64,000 bases of DNA from positions 4,836,001 through 4,900,000 of the forward strand of contig NZ_CP013481.2 of the NCBI RefSeq assembly GCF_001465595.2, given 5' to 3'. The notes below the pieces were generated by a model. That model was given only the letters and a program-made list of their open reading frames with translations. It was not told the origin of the DNA and did not search any database. Position 1 is the first letter of the stretch; the number at the start of each line of letters is the position of its first letter. Position numbers and translations under genes: made by a program. The stretch comes from Pandoraea apista (GTDB taxonomy: Bacteria > Pseudomonadota > Gammaproteobacteria > Burkholderiales > Burkholderiaceae). Of the stretch, positions 45,327 to 53,811 are shown piece by piece.

Positions 45327-45748
45327 TACGTCCTGGGAGATGGAAAAAACGCTTGCTGCCTCAGAATCTTCTGATGATGACGCCCCAGTCCTGCGGCATG
45401 CGTGCCGCCTGGCGGGCGCGTCGATGGCCGTCTTGCCGACGGTCGGGCGCCAGCCTCTGGAAATCGGGCGGTTCGTCCCCATCTGTGCCTCGTGCCAGTG
45501 TGCCGCCCGAGACAGCCTGTCAGCAGGTTCAGCCCCGGCAATCAAACTTAGGTATATTAGCAGGTTTAGCCGCCCGGAATTTCCCCCCAGCGGCCCGCCC
45601 GACCGCTCCCGCCGCCAGTCGCGTCGCGCTGGCCTACGCCGCGCCGGCCCGGCCCGGCGTCCCGGGAAATTCGGGCACTCTTGGGGGCCGGAACCCGCCC
45701 CGCGACAATTCGCCGCGCGGATTCCTCGGCGACGACCCGGAACCGTCA
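45327..45748. other. 422-bp divergent region between the MFS gene and uvrA
   Basis: No gene supported, although open frames cross it on both strands. It holds a direct repeat, AGCAGGTTCAGCC (45522-45534) and AGCAGGTTTAGCC (45559-45571), a TATATT (45553-45558) that could be the uvrA -10, and CTGT-N8-TCAG (45517-45532), one base off the CTGT-N8-ACAG LexA core. If these are used, the uvrA leader is about 190 bases. Confidence 0.4.
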
Positions 45749-48613
45749 ATGGAAACCATTCGTATTCGTGGGGCTCGTACCCACAACCTCAAGAACGTCA
45801 ATCTCGACTTGCCGCGTCACCAGCTTGTGGTGATCACCGGCCTGTCCGGCTCCGGCAAATCGTCGCTCGCCTTCGATACGCTTTACGCGGAAGGCCAGCG
45901 GCGCTACGTCGAGAGTCTGTCGGCGTACGCCCGTCAGTTCCTGCAACTGATGGAGAAGCCCGATGTCGATCTGATCGAAGGTCTCTCGCCGGCGATCTCC
46001 ATCGAGCAGAAGGCAACATCGCACAACCCGCGCTCCACGGTCGGCACGGTCACGGAAATCCACGATTACCTGCGTCTGCTCTACGCCCGTGTCGGCACGC
46101 CCTACTGCCCCGACCACGGTCTGCCGCTCGAGTCACAAAGCGTCTCGCAAATGGTCGACGCCGTGCTTGCGCTGCCGGAAGACACCAAGCTCATGATCCT
46201 CGCGCCAATCGTGGTCGATCGCAAAGGGGAGCATGCCGACCTCTTCGAGTCGATGCAGGCGCAGGGCTTCGTGCGCTTTCGCATCCGCTCCGGGGGCGGC
46301 GCCGCCAACGAAGGCCGCGCCCGCGTGTATGACATCGACGCCCTGCCCAAGCTCAAGAAGACGGAAAAACATTCGGTCGATGTGGTGATCGACCGCGTGA
46401 AGGTGCGCGCCGATCTGAAGCAACGTCTGGCGGAATCGTTCGAAACCGCACTGCGCCTGGCCGATGGCCGCGCCATTGCGCTGGAAATGGATACCGAGAA
46501 GGAACACGTCTTCAGCTCGAAATTCGCGTGCCCCGTGTGCTCGTACTCGTTGCAGGAACTCGAGCCGCGCCTGTTCTCGTTCAATAATCCGATGGGCGCC
46601 TGCCCGACCTGCGACGGTCTGGGCCAGATGACGTTCTTCGATCCAAAGCGCGTCGTCGCCTTCCCGGCGCTTTCGCTGGCCTCGGGGGCGATCAAGGGGT
46701 GGGACCGTCGTAACCAGTTTTACTTCCAGATGCTGCAAAGCCTGGCGGCGTTCTACGACTTCGACGTCGATACCGCTTTCGAGGAATTGCCGGAAGACAC
46801 GCAGAAGATCGTGCTTTACGGCTCCGGCGAGCAAGCCATTCCCTTCACGTACGTCAACGAGAAGGGCCGCACGTCAGTGCGCGAGCACGCATTCGAAGGC
46901 ATCATTCCGAATCTGGAGCGGCGTTATCGCGAAACCGATTCGGTCGCGGTGCGCGAAGAACTTGCCAAGTATCAGAACAACCGCGCCTGCCCCGATTGCG
47001 AAGGCAGCCGCCTGCGCCGCGAAGCCCGTTTCGTGAAAGTCGGCGAAGGCCCGCAGGCCCGCGCGATCTATGAGATCGGCAATCTGCCGCTGCGCGATAC
47101 GCTCGGCTACTTCCACGAACTGGTGTTGCACGGCGCGAAGCGCGAGATCGCCGACAAGATCGTGAAGGAAATCGTTGCGCGCCTCTCGTTCCTGAACAAC
47201 GTCGGCCTCGACTATCTCTCGCTGGAGCGCAGCGCCGATACGCTCTCGGGTGGCGAAGCACAGCGCATTCGTCTCGCCTCGCAAATCGGCTCGGGCCTGA
47301 CCGGCGTGATGTACGTGCTCGACGAACCATCCATCGGGCTGCACCAGCGCGATAACGATCGTCTGATCGGCACCCTCAAGCACCTGCGCGATCTCGGCAA
47401 CTCCGTGATCGTGGTCGAGCACGACGAGGACATGATTCTCGCGAGCGACTACGTCGTCGACATGGGGCTCGGCGCCGGTATTCACGGCGGAACGGTAATC
47501 GCACAAGGCAGCCCCCAGCAGATCGAGCAGGCGCCGGAATCGCTCACCGGGCAGTACCTCTCCGGGGCCCGGCGCATCGAGGTGCCGGAGCAGCGCCACG
47601 CGCCGCGCGAAGAGCGGCTGCGCATTTTCGACGCGACCGGCAACAACCTCAAGAACGTCAACCTGGATCTGCCGGTCGGCCTGCTGACCTGCGTGACGGG
47701 CGTGTCCGGCTCGGGCAAGTCGACGCTGATCAACGACACGCTGTATCACGCCATCGCCCGCCATCTCTACGGGTCATCGGCCGAGCCGGCCCCCTATGAC
47801 CAGATCGAGGGGCTGGAGCACTTCGACAAGGTCATCAACGTCGATCAATCGCCCATCGGACGCACGCCGCGCTCGAATCCGGCCACGTACACCGGCGTAT
47901 TCACACCGATCCGCGAACTCTTTGCCGGCGTGCCGGCGGCCAAAGAGCGCGGCTATGACCCGGGCCGTTTCTCGTTCAACGTGAAGGGCGGACGCTGCGA
48001 AGCCTGTCAGGGCGACGGCGTCATCAAGGTCGAAATGCACTTCCTGCCGGACGTGTATGTGCCTTGCGATGTTTGTCATGGCAAGCGCTACAACCGCGAA
48101 ACGCTCGAAGTGCAATACAAGGGCCGCAACATCTCGGAAGTGCTCGACATGACGGTCGAGCAGGCGCATGAGTTCTTCAAGCCCGTGCCGGTCGTGGCAC
48201 GCAAGCTCAAAACACTGCTCGACGTGGGGCTGGGCTACATTCGCCTCGGCCAGTCGGCCACGACGCTCTCGGGCGGCGAGGCGCAACGGGTGAAGCTCTC
48301 GCTCGAACTTTCCAAGCGCGATACCGGCCGGACCCTGTATATCCTTGATGAACCGACGACCGGGCTGCACTTCCACGATATCGAATTGCTGTTGACCGTG
48401 ATTCACCGGCTGCGGGATCAGGGCAATACTGTCGTCATCATCGAGCACAATCTCGATGTGATCAAAACGGCAGACTGGGTGATCGACCTCGGACCGGAAG
48501 GCGGGGCGGGAGGCGGACAGATCATTGCCCAGGGCACGCCCGAGCAAGTGGCGGCGAACAAGGCCAGCTTCACCGGCAAGTACCTCGCCCCGTTACTCAG
48601 GCGCGAGAAGTAA
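45749..48613 (+). CDS. uvrA: excinuclease ABC subunit A
   Basis: 954 residues, the damage-recognition ATPase of nucleotide excision repair. ATG 45749 starts [20 protein letters not shown], the family N-terminus; upstream open frame is not conserved. Two ABC modules: Walker [10 protein letters not shown] and GVSGSGKST; signatures [16 protein letters not shown] and [16 protein letters not shown]; Walker [10 protein letters not shown] and LDEPTTGLH. Zinc sites appear as CPVC...CPTC (about residues 254-287) and CEAC...CDVC (about 751-778). It loads UvrB at lesions. Confidence 0.98.
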   Translation: METIRIRGARTHNLKNVNLDLPRHQLVVITGLSGSGKSSLAFDTLYAEGQRRYVESLSAYARQFLQLMEKPDVDLIEGLSPAISIEQKATSHNPRSTVGTVTEIHDYLRLLYARVGTPYCPDHGLPLESQSVSQMVDAVLALPEDTKLMILAPIVVDRKGEHADLFESMQAQGFVRFRIRSGGGAANEGRARVYDIDALPKLKKTEKHSVDVVIDRVKVRADLKQRLAESFETALRLADGRAIALEMDTEKEHVFSSKFACPVCSYSLQELEPRLFSFNNPMGACPTCDGLGQMTFFDPKRVVAFPALSLASGAIKGWDRRNQFYFQMLQSLAAFYDFDVDTAFEELPEDTQKIVLYGSGEQAIPFTYVNEKGRTSVREHAFEGIIPNLERRYRETDSVAVREELAKYQNNRACPDCEGSRLRREARFVKVGEGPQARAIYEIGNLPLRDTLGYFHELVLHGAKREIADKIVKEIVARLSFLNNVGLDYLSLERSADTLSGGEAQRIRLASQIGSGLTGVMYVLDEPSIGLHQRDNDRLIGTLKHLRDLGNSVIVVEHDEDMILASDYVVDMGLGAGIHGGTVIAQGSPQQIEQAPESLTGQYLSGARRIEVPEQRHAPREERLRIFDATGNNLKNVNLDLPVGLLTCVTGVSGSGKSTLINDTLYHAIARHLYGSSAEPAPYDQIEGLEHFDKVINVDQSPIGRTPRSNPATYTGVFTPIRELFAGVPAAKERGYDPGRFSFNVKGGRCEACQGDGVIKVEMHFLPDVYVPCDVCHGKRYNRETLEVQYKGRNISEVLDMTVEQAHEFFKPVPVVARKLKTLLDVGLGYIRLGQSATTLSGGEAQRVKLSLELSKRDTGRTLYILDEPTTGLHFHDIELLLTVIHRLRDQGNTVVIIEHNLDVIKTADWVIDLGPEGGAGGGQIIAQGTPEQVAANKASFTGKYLAPLLRREK

Positions 48614-48665
48614 CGCGCACTGCCCAAGCCATCACGACACAGGCTTTTTTGAAGGACGTCATTGC

Positions 48666-49694
48666 ATGGAACCGCGCACTGGCTGGAATCCGGATCGGAA
48701 TTTCTGGATCGAACTGGCGAGCTATGTCTTCGCCGCCGTGGCCCTCTGGCTGATTCTGAGCATTCACCTGCTTTCGGTGGTGCTCTCGGGGATGATCGTC
48801 TATCAGTTGGTGCATGTGCTCGGGCCACGCCTGCAACTGCGCATTTCGAGCGAGCGCGCGCGGCTGGTCGCCGTGGCCCTGCTCTCGGCGGTGATCGTTG
48901 CGCTGATGACGGCGCTCATCTTCGGCATCATCACCTTCTTCCGCAGCGATGCAGGCCACTTGCAGCACATCAACGGGAAGATGATGGAGGCCATCGAGCA
49001 AGCGCGCGCGCAACTGCCCGCGTGGATCACCGCGCGCTTGCCGGCCGACAGCGACGACATTCATCAGGCCATCACCGGTTACCTGAAAGACCACACGCAG
49101 GAGATGTCGCTGGTGGGCAAGGAAGCGCTCAACGCGATGGTGCACATCGTCGTGGGGCTGGTGCTCGGTGCGCTTGTGGCGCTCTCCACGATTCGTCCCG
49201 TGCATAGCATGCGTCCGCTCGCTGCCGCGCTCGCACGCCGCGTTACGCTGTTCGGCGACGCCTTTCGCCGTATCGTATTCGCGCAAGTGAAAATTTCGGC
49301 GATCAACACCCTCTTCACCGCGATCTTTCTGGTCGGGGTATTGCCGCTGTTCGACATTCACGTACCGCTGCGCAAGACGATGATCGTGGTGACGTTCGTC
49401 GTCGGCCTGCTGCCGGTCGTGGGTAACCTGATCTCGAACACGTTCATCGTGGTGCTCGGTCTGTCGGTGTCGCTCTACGTGGCGATCACCGCGCTGATCT
49501 TCCTGATCGTCATTCACAAGCTCGAATACTTCCTGAACGCGCGCATCGTCGGCACACAGATCCAGTCTCGCGCCTGGGAGCTGTTGCTCGCCATGATCGT
49601 GATGGAAGCCGCGTTCGGATTGCCGGGACTCATCGCCGCACCGATCTACTACGGTTACCTCAAGAGCGAACTGGCGGAAAAAGAACTCGTCTGA
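48666..49694 (+). CDS. AI-2E-family (PerM/TqsA) membrane protein
   Basis: 342 residues with about seven transmembrane helices: two at the N-terminus (VFAAVALWLILSIHLLSVVLSG), a soluble segment (about 95-150), then a hydrophobic C-terminal half with VTFVVGLLPVVGNLISNTFIV and GLPGLIAAPIYYGYLK. The PxVG turn is typical of the family, whose members export AI-2 or act as Na+/H+ or unknown transporters. It follows uvrA by 52 bases and may be read through from it. The specific substrate is unknown. Confidence 0.82.
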   Translation: MEPRTGWNPDRNFWIELASYVFAAVALWLILSIHLLSVVLSGMIVYQLVHVLGPRLQLRISSERARLVAVALLSAVIVALMTALIFGIITFFRSDAGHLQHINGKMMEAIEQARAQLPAWITARLPADSDDIHQAITGYLKDHTQEMSLVGKEALNAMVHIVVGLVLGALVALSTIRPVHSMRPLAAALARRVTLFGDAFRRIVFAQVKISAINTLFTAIFLVGVLPLFDIHVPLRKTMIVVTFVVGLLPVVGNLISNTFIVVLGLSVSLYVAITALIFLIVIHKLEYFLNARIVGTQIQSRAWELLLAMIVMEAAFGLPGLIAAPIYYGYLKSELAEKELV

Positions 49695-49765
49695 TCGCCC
49701 TGCTCGCCCGCTGCACGTAGCCTCCACAAAGGAGCGAACGAGCACCGGGCGATATTTTTGAACGA

Positions 49766-49804
49766 GATTTGACATTTCGTCACCCGATGACATAATGTCA
49801 AATC
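49766..49804 (+). promoter_or_regulatory. promoter with full operator palindrome, abutting the start codon
   Basis: GATTTGACAT (49766-49775) is repeated inverted as ATGTCAAATC (49795-49804), with an inner GTCA/TGAC dyad. The outer arms contain a consensus -35 TTGACA (49769-49774), 16 bases, and a -10 CATAAT (49791-49796). The expected transcription start, about 49803-49806, falls at the ATG of 49805, and there is no ribosome site: a leaderless mRNA is implied. The palindrome covers the whole core promoter. Confidence 0.7.
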
Positions 49805-50479
49805 ATGAAATCCGCAAAATCTCCCGCCACGGGCAAGCTCGACGAAAACGCGTTGTTACTGCGTGAAGGCCGCAAAATCGTCGAGGCGCTCGGCCAGACG
49901 TTCGCTCCTCTGGTCGAAGTGGTGTTGCACGACCTGACCGACCCCGACCATGCGATCGTGGCCATCGCCAACAATTTGTCGGGGCGTGAGCCGGGCGATG
50001 CCGTCACGGAAATGGGGCTTGCGCGCATCGCCGATCCGGCATTTCCCGAAGTCATCGCAAACTATGCGAACCGGTTTCCGGACGGACGACCGGCCAAGAG
50101 CACATCCATCGGGCTGAAGAACAGCAGCGGTGAGTACGTTGCAGCCATCTGTCTGAACATGGACATCTCGATGCTCGCCGCCGCTGCGGCCAGCGTGCAG
50201 CAACTGGTGAGCGTGCCGAATCAAGCCCCGGCCCCGGTTCGCGAAACGTTATCCAACCGCCGGCTCGACGACATCTCGCCCCTCATTGCCGACTTTGCCG
50301 CGCAGCGCAACACGACCCCGCAGGGACTGTCGCTGGCACAACGCCGCGAGGCCATTCGTCTTATCGAAGCGCGTGGACTGCTCGACCTGCGCCACGCCCA
50401 TGCCGAGGTTGCGCGCGCATTGGGCGTTGCCCGCTCGACCGTCTACACCTACCTCTCCGACCCGAAAGGCGCATCATGA
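49805..50479 (+). CDS. YheO/DauR-like transcriptional regulator (PAS_6 plus C-terminal HTH)
   Basis: 224 residues. N-terminal YheO-like PAS domain (about 20-130: EALGQTFAPLVEVVLHDLTDPDHAIVAIANN, then GEYVAAICLNMDIS) and C-terminal HTH (LRHAHAEVARALGVARSTVYTYLSD). DauR represses a D-arginine catabolic operon in Pseudomonas; relatives control amino-acid deaminating genes. The gene begins immediately after a palindromic promoter (49766-49804) that it probably autoregulates. Its stop overlaps the dehydratase start (ATGA), so the regulator, dehydratase and RidA are one coupled operon. Confidence 0.88.
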   Translation: MKSAKSPATGKLDENALLLREGRKIVEALGQTFAPLVEVVLHDLTDPDHAIVAIANNLSGREPGDAVTEMGLARIADPAFPEVIANYANRFPDGRPAKSTSIGLKNSSGEYVAAICLNMDISMLAAAAASVQQLVSVPNQAPAPVRETLSNRRLDDISPLIADFAAQRNTTPQGLSLAQRREAIRLIEARGLLDLRHAHAEVARALGVARSTVYTYLSDPKGAS

Positions 50480-51456
50480 CCGCTCCCCCATTGGCGATTA
50501 CCTATGGCGACGTTGTCGCCGCCCACGACCGGATCCGCGAGGCGGCACATCGCACGCCGGTACTTACATCGCGCACCGCCGACGCCATGACCGGCGCCAG
50601 CCTGTTCTTCAAGGCGGAGAATTTCCAGCGTATGGGCGCCTTCAAGTTCCGCGGAGCGTACAACGCGATCTCGCAGTTCACGCCCGAACAGAAACGCGGC
50701 GGCGTGCTGGCCTTCTCGTCGGGCAATCATGCGCAGGCGATTGCGCTCGCTGCACGCGAACTGGGTGTGCCGGCGGTGATTCTGATGCCGCAGGACGCCC
50801 CGCAGATGAAGATCGACGCCACGCGCGGCTACGGTGCGGAAGTGATTCTCTTCGATCGCTACAAGGAAGATCGCGAAGCGCTGGCCAGTCGGCTTGCTCA
50901 GGAGCGCGGCATGACGTTGATTCCGCCGTACGACCACCCGCATGTCATGGCGGGACAGGGCACGGCAACCAAGGAGTTGATCGAAGACGCAGGCGAACTG
51001 GACATGCTCGTGGTGTGCCTCGGCGGCGGCGGGCTGCTCTCCGGCAGCGCGATTGCGGCACGAGCGCTGAATCCGGACATCGAGATTTTCGGCGTCGAGC
51101 CGGAAGCGGGCAACGACGCTCAGCAGAGTTTCCGCTCAGGCAAGATCGTGCATATCGAGACACCGCGCACGATTGCCGATGGTGCCCAAACCCAGCATCT
51201 CGGCGTATACACGTTCCCGGTGATTCGTTCGCTCGTGGACGACATCCTGACCGTGACGGACGATGAACTCGTGAAAACAATGACGTTCTTTGCGAGCCGC
51301 ATGAAGATCGTGGTCGAGCCGACGGGCTGTCTCGCCGCAGCAGCCGTTCTGCACGGCAAGGCGGATGTGCGAGGCAAGCGTGTCGGCATCCTCCTCTCCG
51401 GCGGCAACGTCGATATGGAACGCTTCGCAAAACTCACACTTGGGGAGGCAGTATGA
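50476..51456 (+). CDS. PLP-dependent serine/threonine dehydratase-type lyase (threo-3-hydroxyaspartate ammonia-lyase candidate)
   Basis: 326 residues, fold-type II. PLP lysine in MGAFKFRGAYNAI, phosphate-binding loop CLGGGGLLSG, and the C-terminal Ser/Gly-rich LLSGGNVDM. It lacks the regulatory ACT domain of biosynthetic threonine deaminase. Catabolic threonine/serine dehydratases, serine racemase and threo-3-hydroxyaspartate dehydratase share this length. Partnering with a DauR-like regulator and RidA suggests catabolism of a hydroxy amino acid with release of a reactive enamine. It starts in the ATGA overlap with the regulator and ends in an ATGA overlap with RidA. Confidence 0.87.
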   Translation: MTAPPLAITYGDVVAAHDRIREAAHRTPVLTSRTADAMTGASLFFKAENFQRMGAFKFRGAYNAISQFTPEQKRGGVLAFSSGNHAQAIALAARELGVPAVILMPQDAPQMKIDATRGYGAEVILFDRYKEDREALASRLAQERGMTLIPPYDHPHVMAGQGTATKELIEDAGELDMLVVCLGGGGLLSGSAIAARALNPDIEIFGVEPEAGNDAQQSFRSGKIVHIETPRTIADGAQTQHLGVYTFPVIRSLVDDILTVTDDELVKTMTFFASRMKIVVEPTGCLAAAAVLHGKADVRGKRVGILLSGGNVDMERFAKLTLGEAV

Positions 51457-51851
51457 GCGCACAGGAACGCGGTATCGAAACCGTCAACGTACCGACACTG
51501 CAACCGCCGCGCGGTCACTATTCGCATGGCGTATGCGCGGGCGGCTTTGTGTTCGTGTCGGGACAGTTGCCGATCACGCCGGAAGGCGAACGCCTCGTAG
51601 GGGCACCGTTCGCGGTACAGGCAAAGCAGGCGCTGGATAATGTCGCGGCCATTCTCGCGGCATGCGGCACGACCATCGACCGTCTGGTGCAAGTGCGGGT
51701 GTACATCACGAACGTCGACGATTGGGGCCCGTTCAACGAGGTTTACGCTGCCTGGGCCGGCAGCGCGAAACCCGCCCGCGCCGTGGTGCCGGTACCCACG
51801 CTCAGCCACGGCGTGGCCGTGGAGATCGAGGCAACCGCATTGGCTGGGTAA
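51453..51851 (+). CDS. RidA-family enamine/imine deaminase
   Basis: 132 residues, RidA/YjgF/UK114 fold. The typical features are FVFVSGQLPITPEG, QALDNVAAILAACGTTIDRLVQVRVYI with the arginine used in carboxylate binding, and FNEVYAAWAG ahead of PARAVVPVPTL. RidA proteins hydrolyse 2-aminoacrylate and related enamines/imines released by PLP dehydratases; this gene overlaps the dehydratase by 4 bases, an apt physical coupling. Some relatives act on other substrates, so the exact imine is inferred. Confidence 0.9.
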   Translation: MSAQERGIETVNVPTLQPPRGHYSHGVCAGGFVFVSGQLPITPEGERLVGAPFAVQAKQALDNVAAILAACGTTIDRLVQVRVYITNVDDWGPFNEVYAAWAGSAKPARAVVPVPTLSHGVAVEIEATALAG

Positions 51852-52005
51852 TCTCGTCGCATCGTCGGGATGACGACACCGGCGGGGACGCGCATCGTCG
51901 CTCCCCGTCTGTCTGCGGTGGTTGTCGGCGCCGGGCGGACGCCGGCACGCTTCGCCCACCCGGGCGCGTTGCGCTGTCTTCGCTGGCCTCGTAATCCGTC
52001 TGACG

Positions 52006-52038
52006 TTTTGCACGAGTTCTGCACGAGTTCTGCACGAT
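52006..52038. repeat. 11-bp tandem repeat, three copies
   Basis: TTTTGCACGAG (52006-52016), TTCTGCACGAG (52017-52027) and TTCTGCACGAT (52028-52038) are head-to-tail repeats with an 11-base period, about one helical turn. They lie in the 344-base gap (51852-52195) between the RidA gene and the next membrane protein gene. No gene is seen in that gap. Confidence 0.75.
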
Positions 52039-52118
52039 ACGCGCGACGGTTCCGTCGGCAGCCCCCGAGCGAAGACCCTGCATGGGTCCACGAACGAAAC
52101 CAACGCCGTGTTTTGTGA

Positions 52119-52146
52119 CATTCCCCGGGATCTCTCCCGGGGAATG
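52119..52146. other. perfect 12-bp hairpin upstream of the 327-residue membrane protein gene
   Basis: CATTCCCCGGGA (52119-52130) pairs completely with TCCCGGGGAATG (52135-52146) around TCTC. It is 49 bases before ATG 52196. No T-run follows on either strand, so it is not a standard terminator; it could be a transcript-leader structure or a protein site. Confidence 0.7.
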
Positions 52147-52195
52147 ATCGTCCGACAGATACACTTTGGGCTCTGCCGGCCGATCACAGCGAAAC

Positions 52196-53179
52196 ATGAC
52201 AACCCCCGATATACCGCCTTCACCGCAAACCACTCCTTCACCTGACGTGCCGCAGCGGCGCATCGACGACGAACCCCTGCCGTTGATCACGAGCTTCAAC
52301 GACGTCTTCGTCGTCGTGGCGTCGGCGCTGCTCGCGTTCGGCACGGCGTGGCTGACGAACACTCGCCCCCCGTGGCTCGTTGCATTGATCTGCGCCGCGC
52401 TTTTCTGGGGACTGTCCGAGGTCTTCGTGCGACGCCGTCGCATGGCATTGCCCGCGTTGTTCTATAGCTTCGGATTCATTGCCAACCTTGCCTGCGTCGG
52501 CTTTACGGGAATTCCATCGGGGCACGAATTCCGCGGGCCGTCGGATGTGGAGATGTATTTCGAAGCCAGAGGGATCGCGGCGTACGTTCCGGAACTGCTC
52601 GCGAGTTATGCCTGCATCGTCATCGGCACAGTGCTCTACTGGCGACGCTTCCGGGTGCCGGCCACGATCGCTCTGGGCCTTGCCGGCGTGGTCTGCCTGA
52701 CGTGGCTTCTCGTGCTCGTTGCCGGGCAAGACTTCATCGGCCCGATGCGCGTAGCGAACATGGCCGCCGGTCTCGCCATCTTCGTCTGGGCATTGCGCTG
52801 GGACGCGCAGGACCCGCAACGCAAGACAATTCGCTCCGACGTGGCTTTCTGGCTGCACCTGCTCGCCGCGTGCATGGTTACGCATCCGATCTTCTGGGCG
52901 CTCATGCCCGGCTACCCGATCGCGGTCATCGCGGTGTTCGTCCTGCTGACCGGCATATCGCTTGTCATTGACCGCCGGGCCCTGATGATGTCGTCCTTGC
53001 TATACGTGATCAGCGCGATTCTGAGTGTGCTCGTGACATCGGCGGCTTCGCAGGCGCTGGCCGTCGTCACCGTTGTCGTCGGTGGCGCGTTGTTGCTGCT
53101 ATCTGCGCTCTGGCGTCCTGCGCGCGCCGCGGTGCTCAAGTTTCTGCCCGCTGGCTGGCGAGCCCGTCTGCCGCAGTAA
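52196..53179 (+). CDS. multi-helix integral membrane protein of unknown function
   Basis: 327 residues. A proline-rich cytoplasmic N-terminus (about 1-25) is followed by about ten hydrophobic segments (for example VFVVVASALLAFGTAWL, LVALICAALFWGLSEVFV, VTVVVGGALLLLSALW). No family recognised. Charged RRRRM and RWDAQDPQRK loops mark the inside. Its gene has an elaborate upstream region (11-base repeats and a 12-bp hairpin), hinting at regulation. Start ATG 52196 lacks a strong ribosome site; an earlier in-frame ATG at 52166 would add ten residues. Confidence 0.7.
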   Translation: MTTPDIPPSPQTTPSPDVPQRRIDDEPLPLITSFNDVFVVVASALLAFGTAWLTNTRPPWLVALICAALFWGLSEVFVRRRRMALPALFYSFGFIANLACVGFTGIPSGHEFRGPSDVEMYFEARGIAAYVPELLASYACIVIGTVLYWRRFRVPATIALGLAGVVCLTWLLVLVAGQDFIGPMRVANMAAGLAIFVWALRWDAQDPQRKTIRSDVAFWLHLLAACMVTHPIFWALMPGYPIAVIAVFVLLTGISLVIDRRALMMSSLLYVISAILSVLVTSAASQALAVVTVVVGGALLLLSALWRPARAAVLKFLPAGWRARLPQ

Positions 53180-53262
53180 TTTCCGTACGGCCGTGCGCGC
53201 AACGCTTTAGTGGCGATGCTTGCGCGTGCATGCCGCCGCCGAGGCAAAATCGACCGGCGCGC

Positions 53263-53811
53263 TTACTGGAGCGCGACCCGTTCCAGCACCTTCATGTAGT
53301 GATCGAGCGACGGTGTCGCCATGCCGGCGACCTTCGCCCGGTCGTCCCAGCGACGCAGCCGCAGCGCCGCCTCGGCATGGTCGCGCGCGAGGAATGTCTT
53401 CGCCTCGTCATCGCTGAACACGCCGCCCTGCAACGCGAGACTGCGCACCGAATCGACCGAGAGCTTGCCGTAATACCCGGGATCGATGGCGCACAGGCAA
53501 CGCTTGGCGTCGACGTGCAGACGAATCGGATCGAGCACCGCGTCGCTGAACAGCGGGCGCAGGAACGGCAGCGCGAAGTATTGGTGCAGATCGTCGATAC
53601 CGCGCTCGGTGGGCGTTTCGCCCTGAAGATTGAGCAGGTGACCGAGATCGTGAAGGAAACTGGCGGCGACGAGCGCCTCGTCGGCGCCCTCGCTCTCGGC
53701 TAGCGCGCCGCTTTGCAGCGCGTGCTCCAGTTGGGTGACAGGCTCGCCGCTATAGGCAATCGAACCGAATTTATCGAACAGGGTGCGGATGTCCGGCAGG
53801 CTCAGGGCCAT
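53263..53811 (-). CDS. PhnZ-like HD-domain phosphonate oxygenase
   Basis: 182 residues, of the HD-domain family found in aminoethylphosphonate operons. It shows the PhnZ pattern: lid Tyr 20 and Glu 23 in YSGEPVTQLEH, then His 30, the His 54-Asp 55 pair in SFLHDLGHLL, His 76, His 99 in PIRLHVDAKRCL, and Asp in RRWDDRAKVAG. PhnZ uses a mixed-valent di-iron centre to oxidatively cleave 2-amino-1-hydroxyethylphosphonate into glycine and phosphate. All iron ligands appear kept. The partner PhnY-type 2-oxoglutarate dioxygenase is not in the window. ATG 53811 lies inside the end of the Na/Pi gene (41-base overlap), so translation is probably coupled. Confidence 0.88.
   Translation of the reverse strand: MALSLPDIRTLFDKFGSIAYSGEPVTQLEHALQSGALAESEGADEALVAASFLHDLGHLLNLQGETPTERGIDDLHQYFALPFLRPLFSDAVLDPIRLHVDAKRCLCAIDPGYYGKLSVDSVRSLALQGGVFSDDEAKTFLARDHAEAALRLRRWDDRAKVAGMATPSLDHYMKVLERVALQ

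Noticed and set aside
45284..45748. Upstream extension of uvrA by about 155 codons
   Set aside because: Non-conserved Arg/Pro-rich sequence; UvrA families start at [13 protein letters not shown], at 45749.
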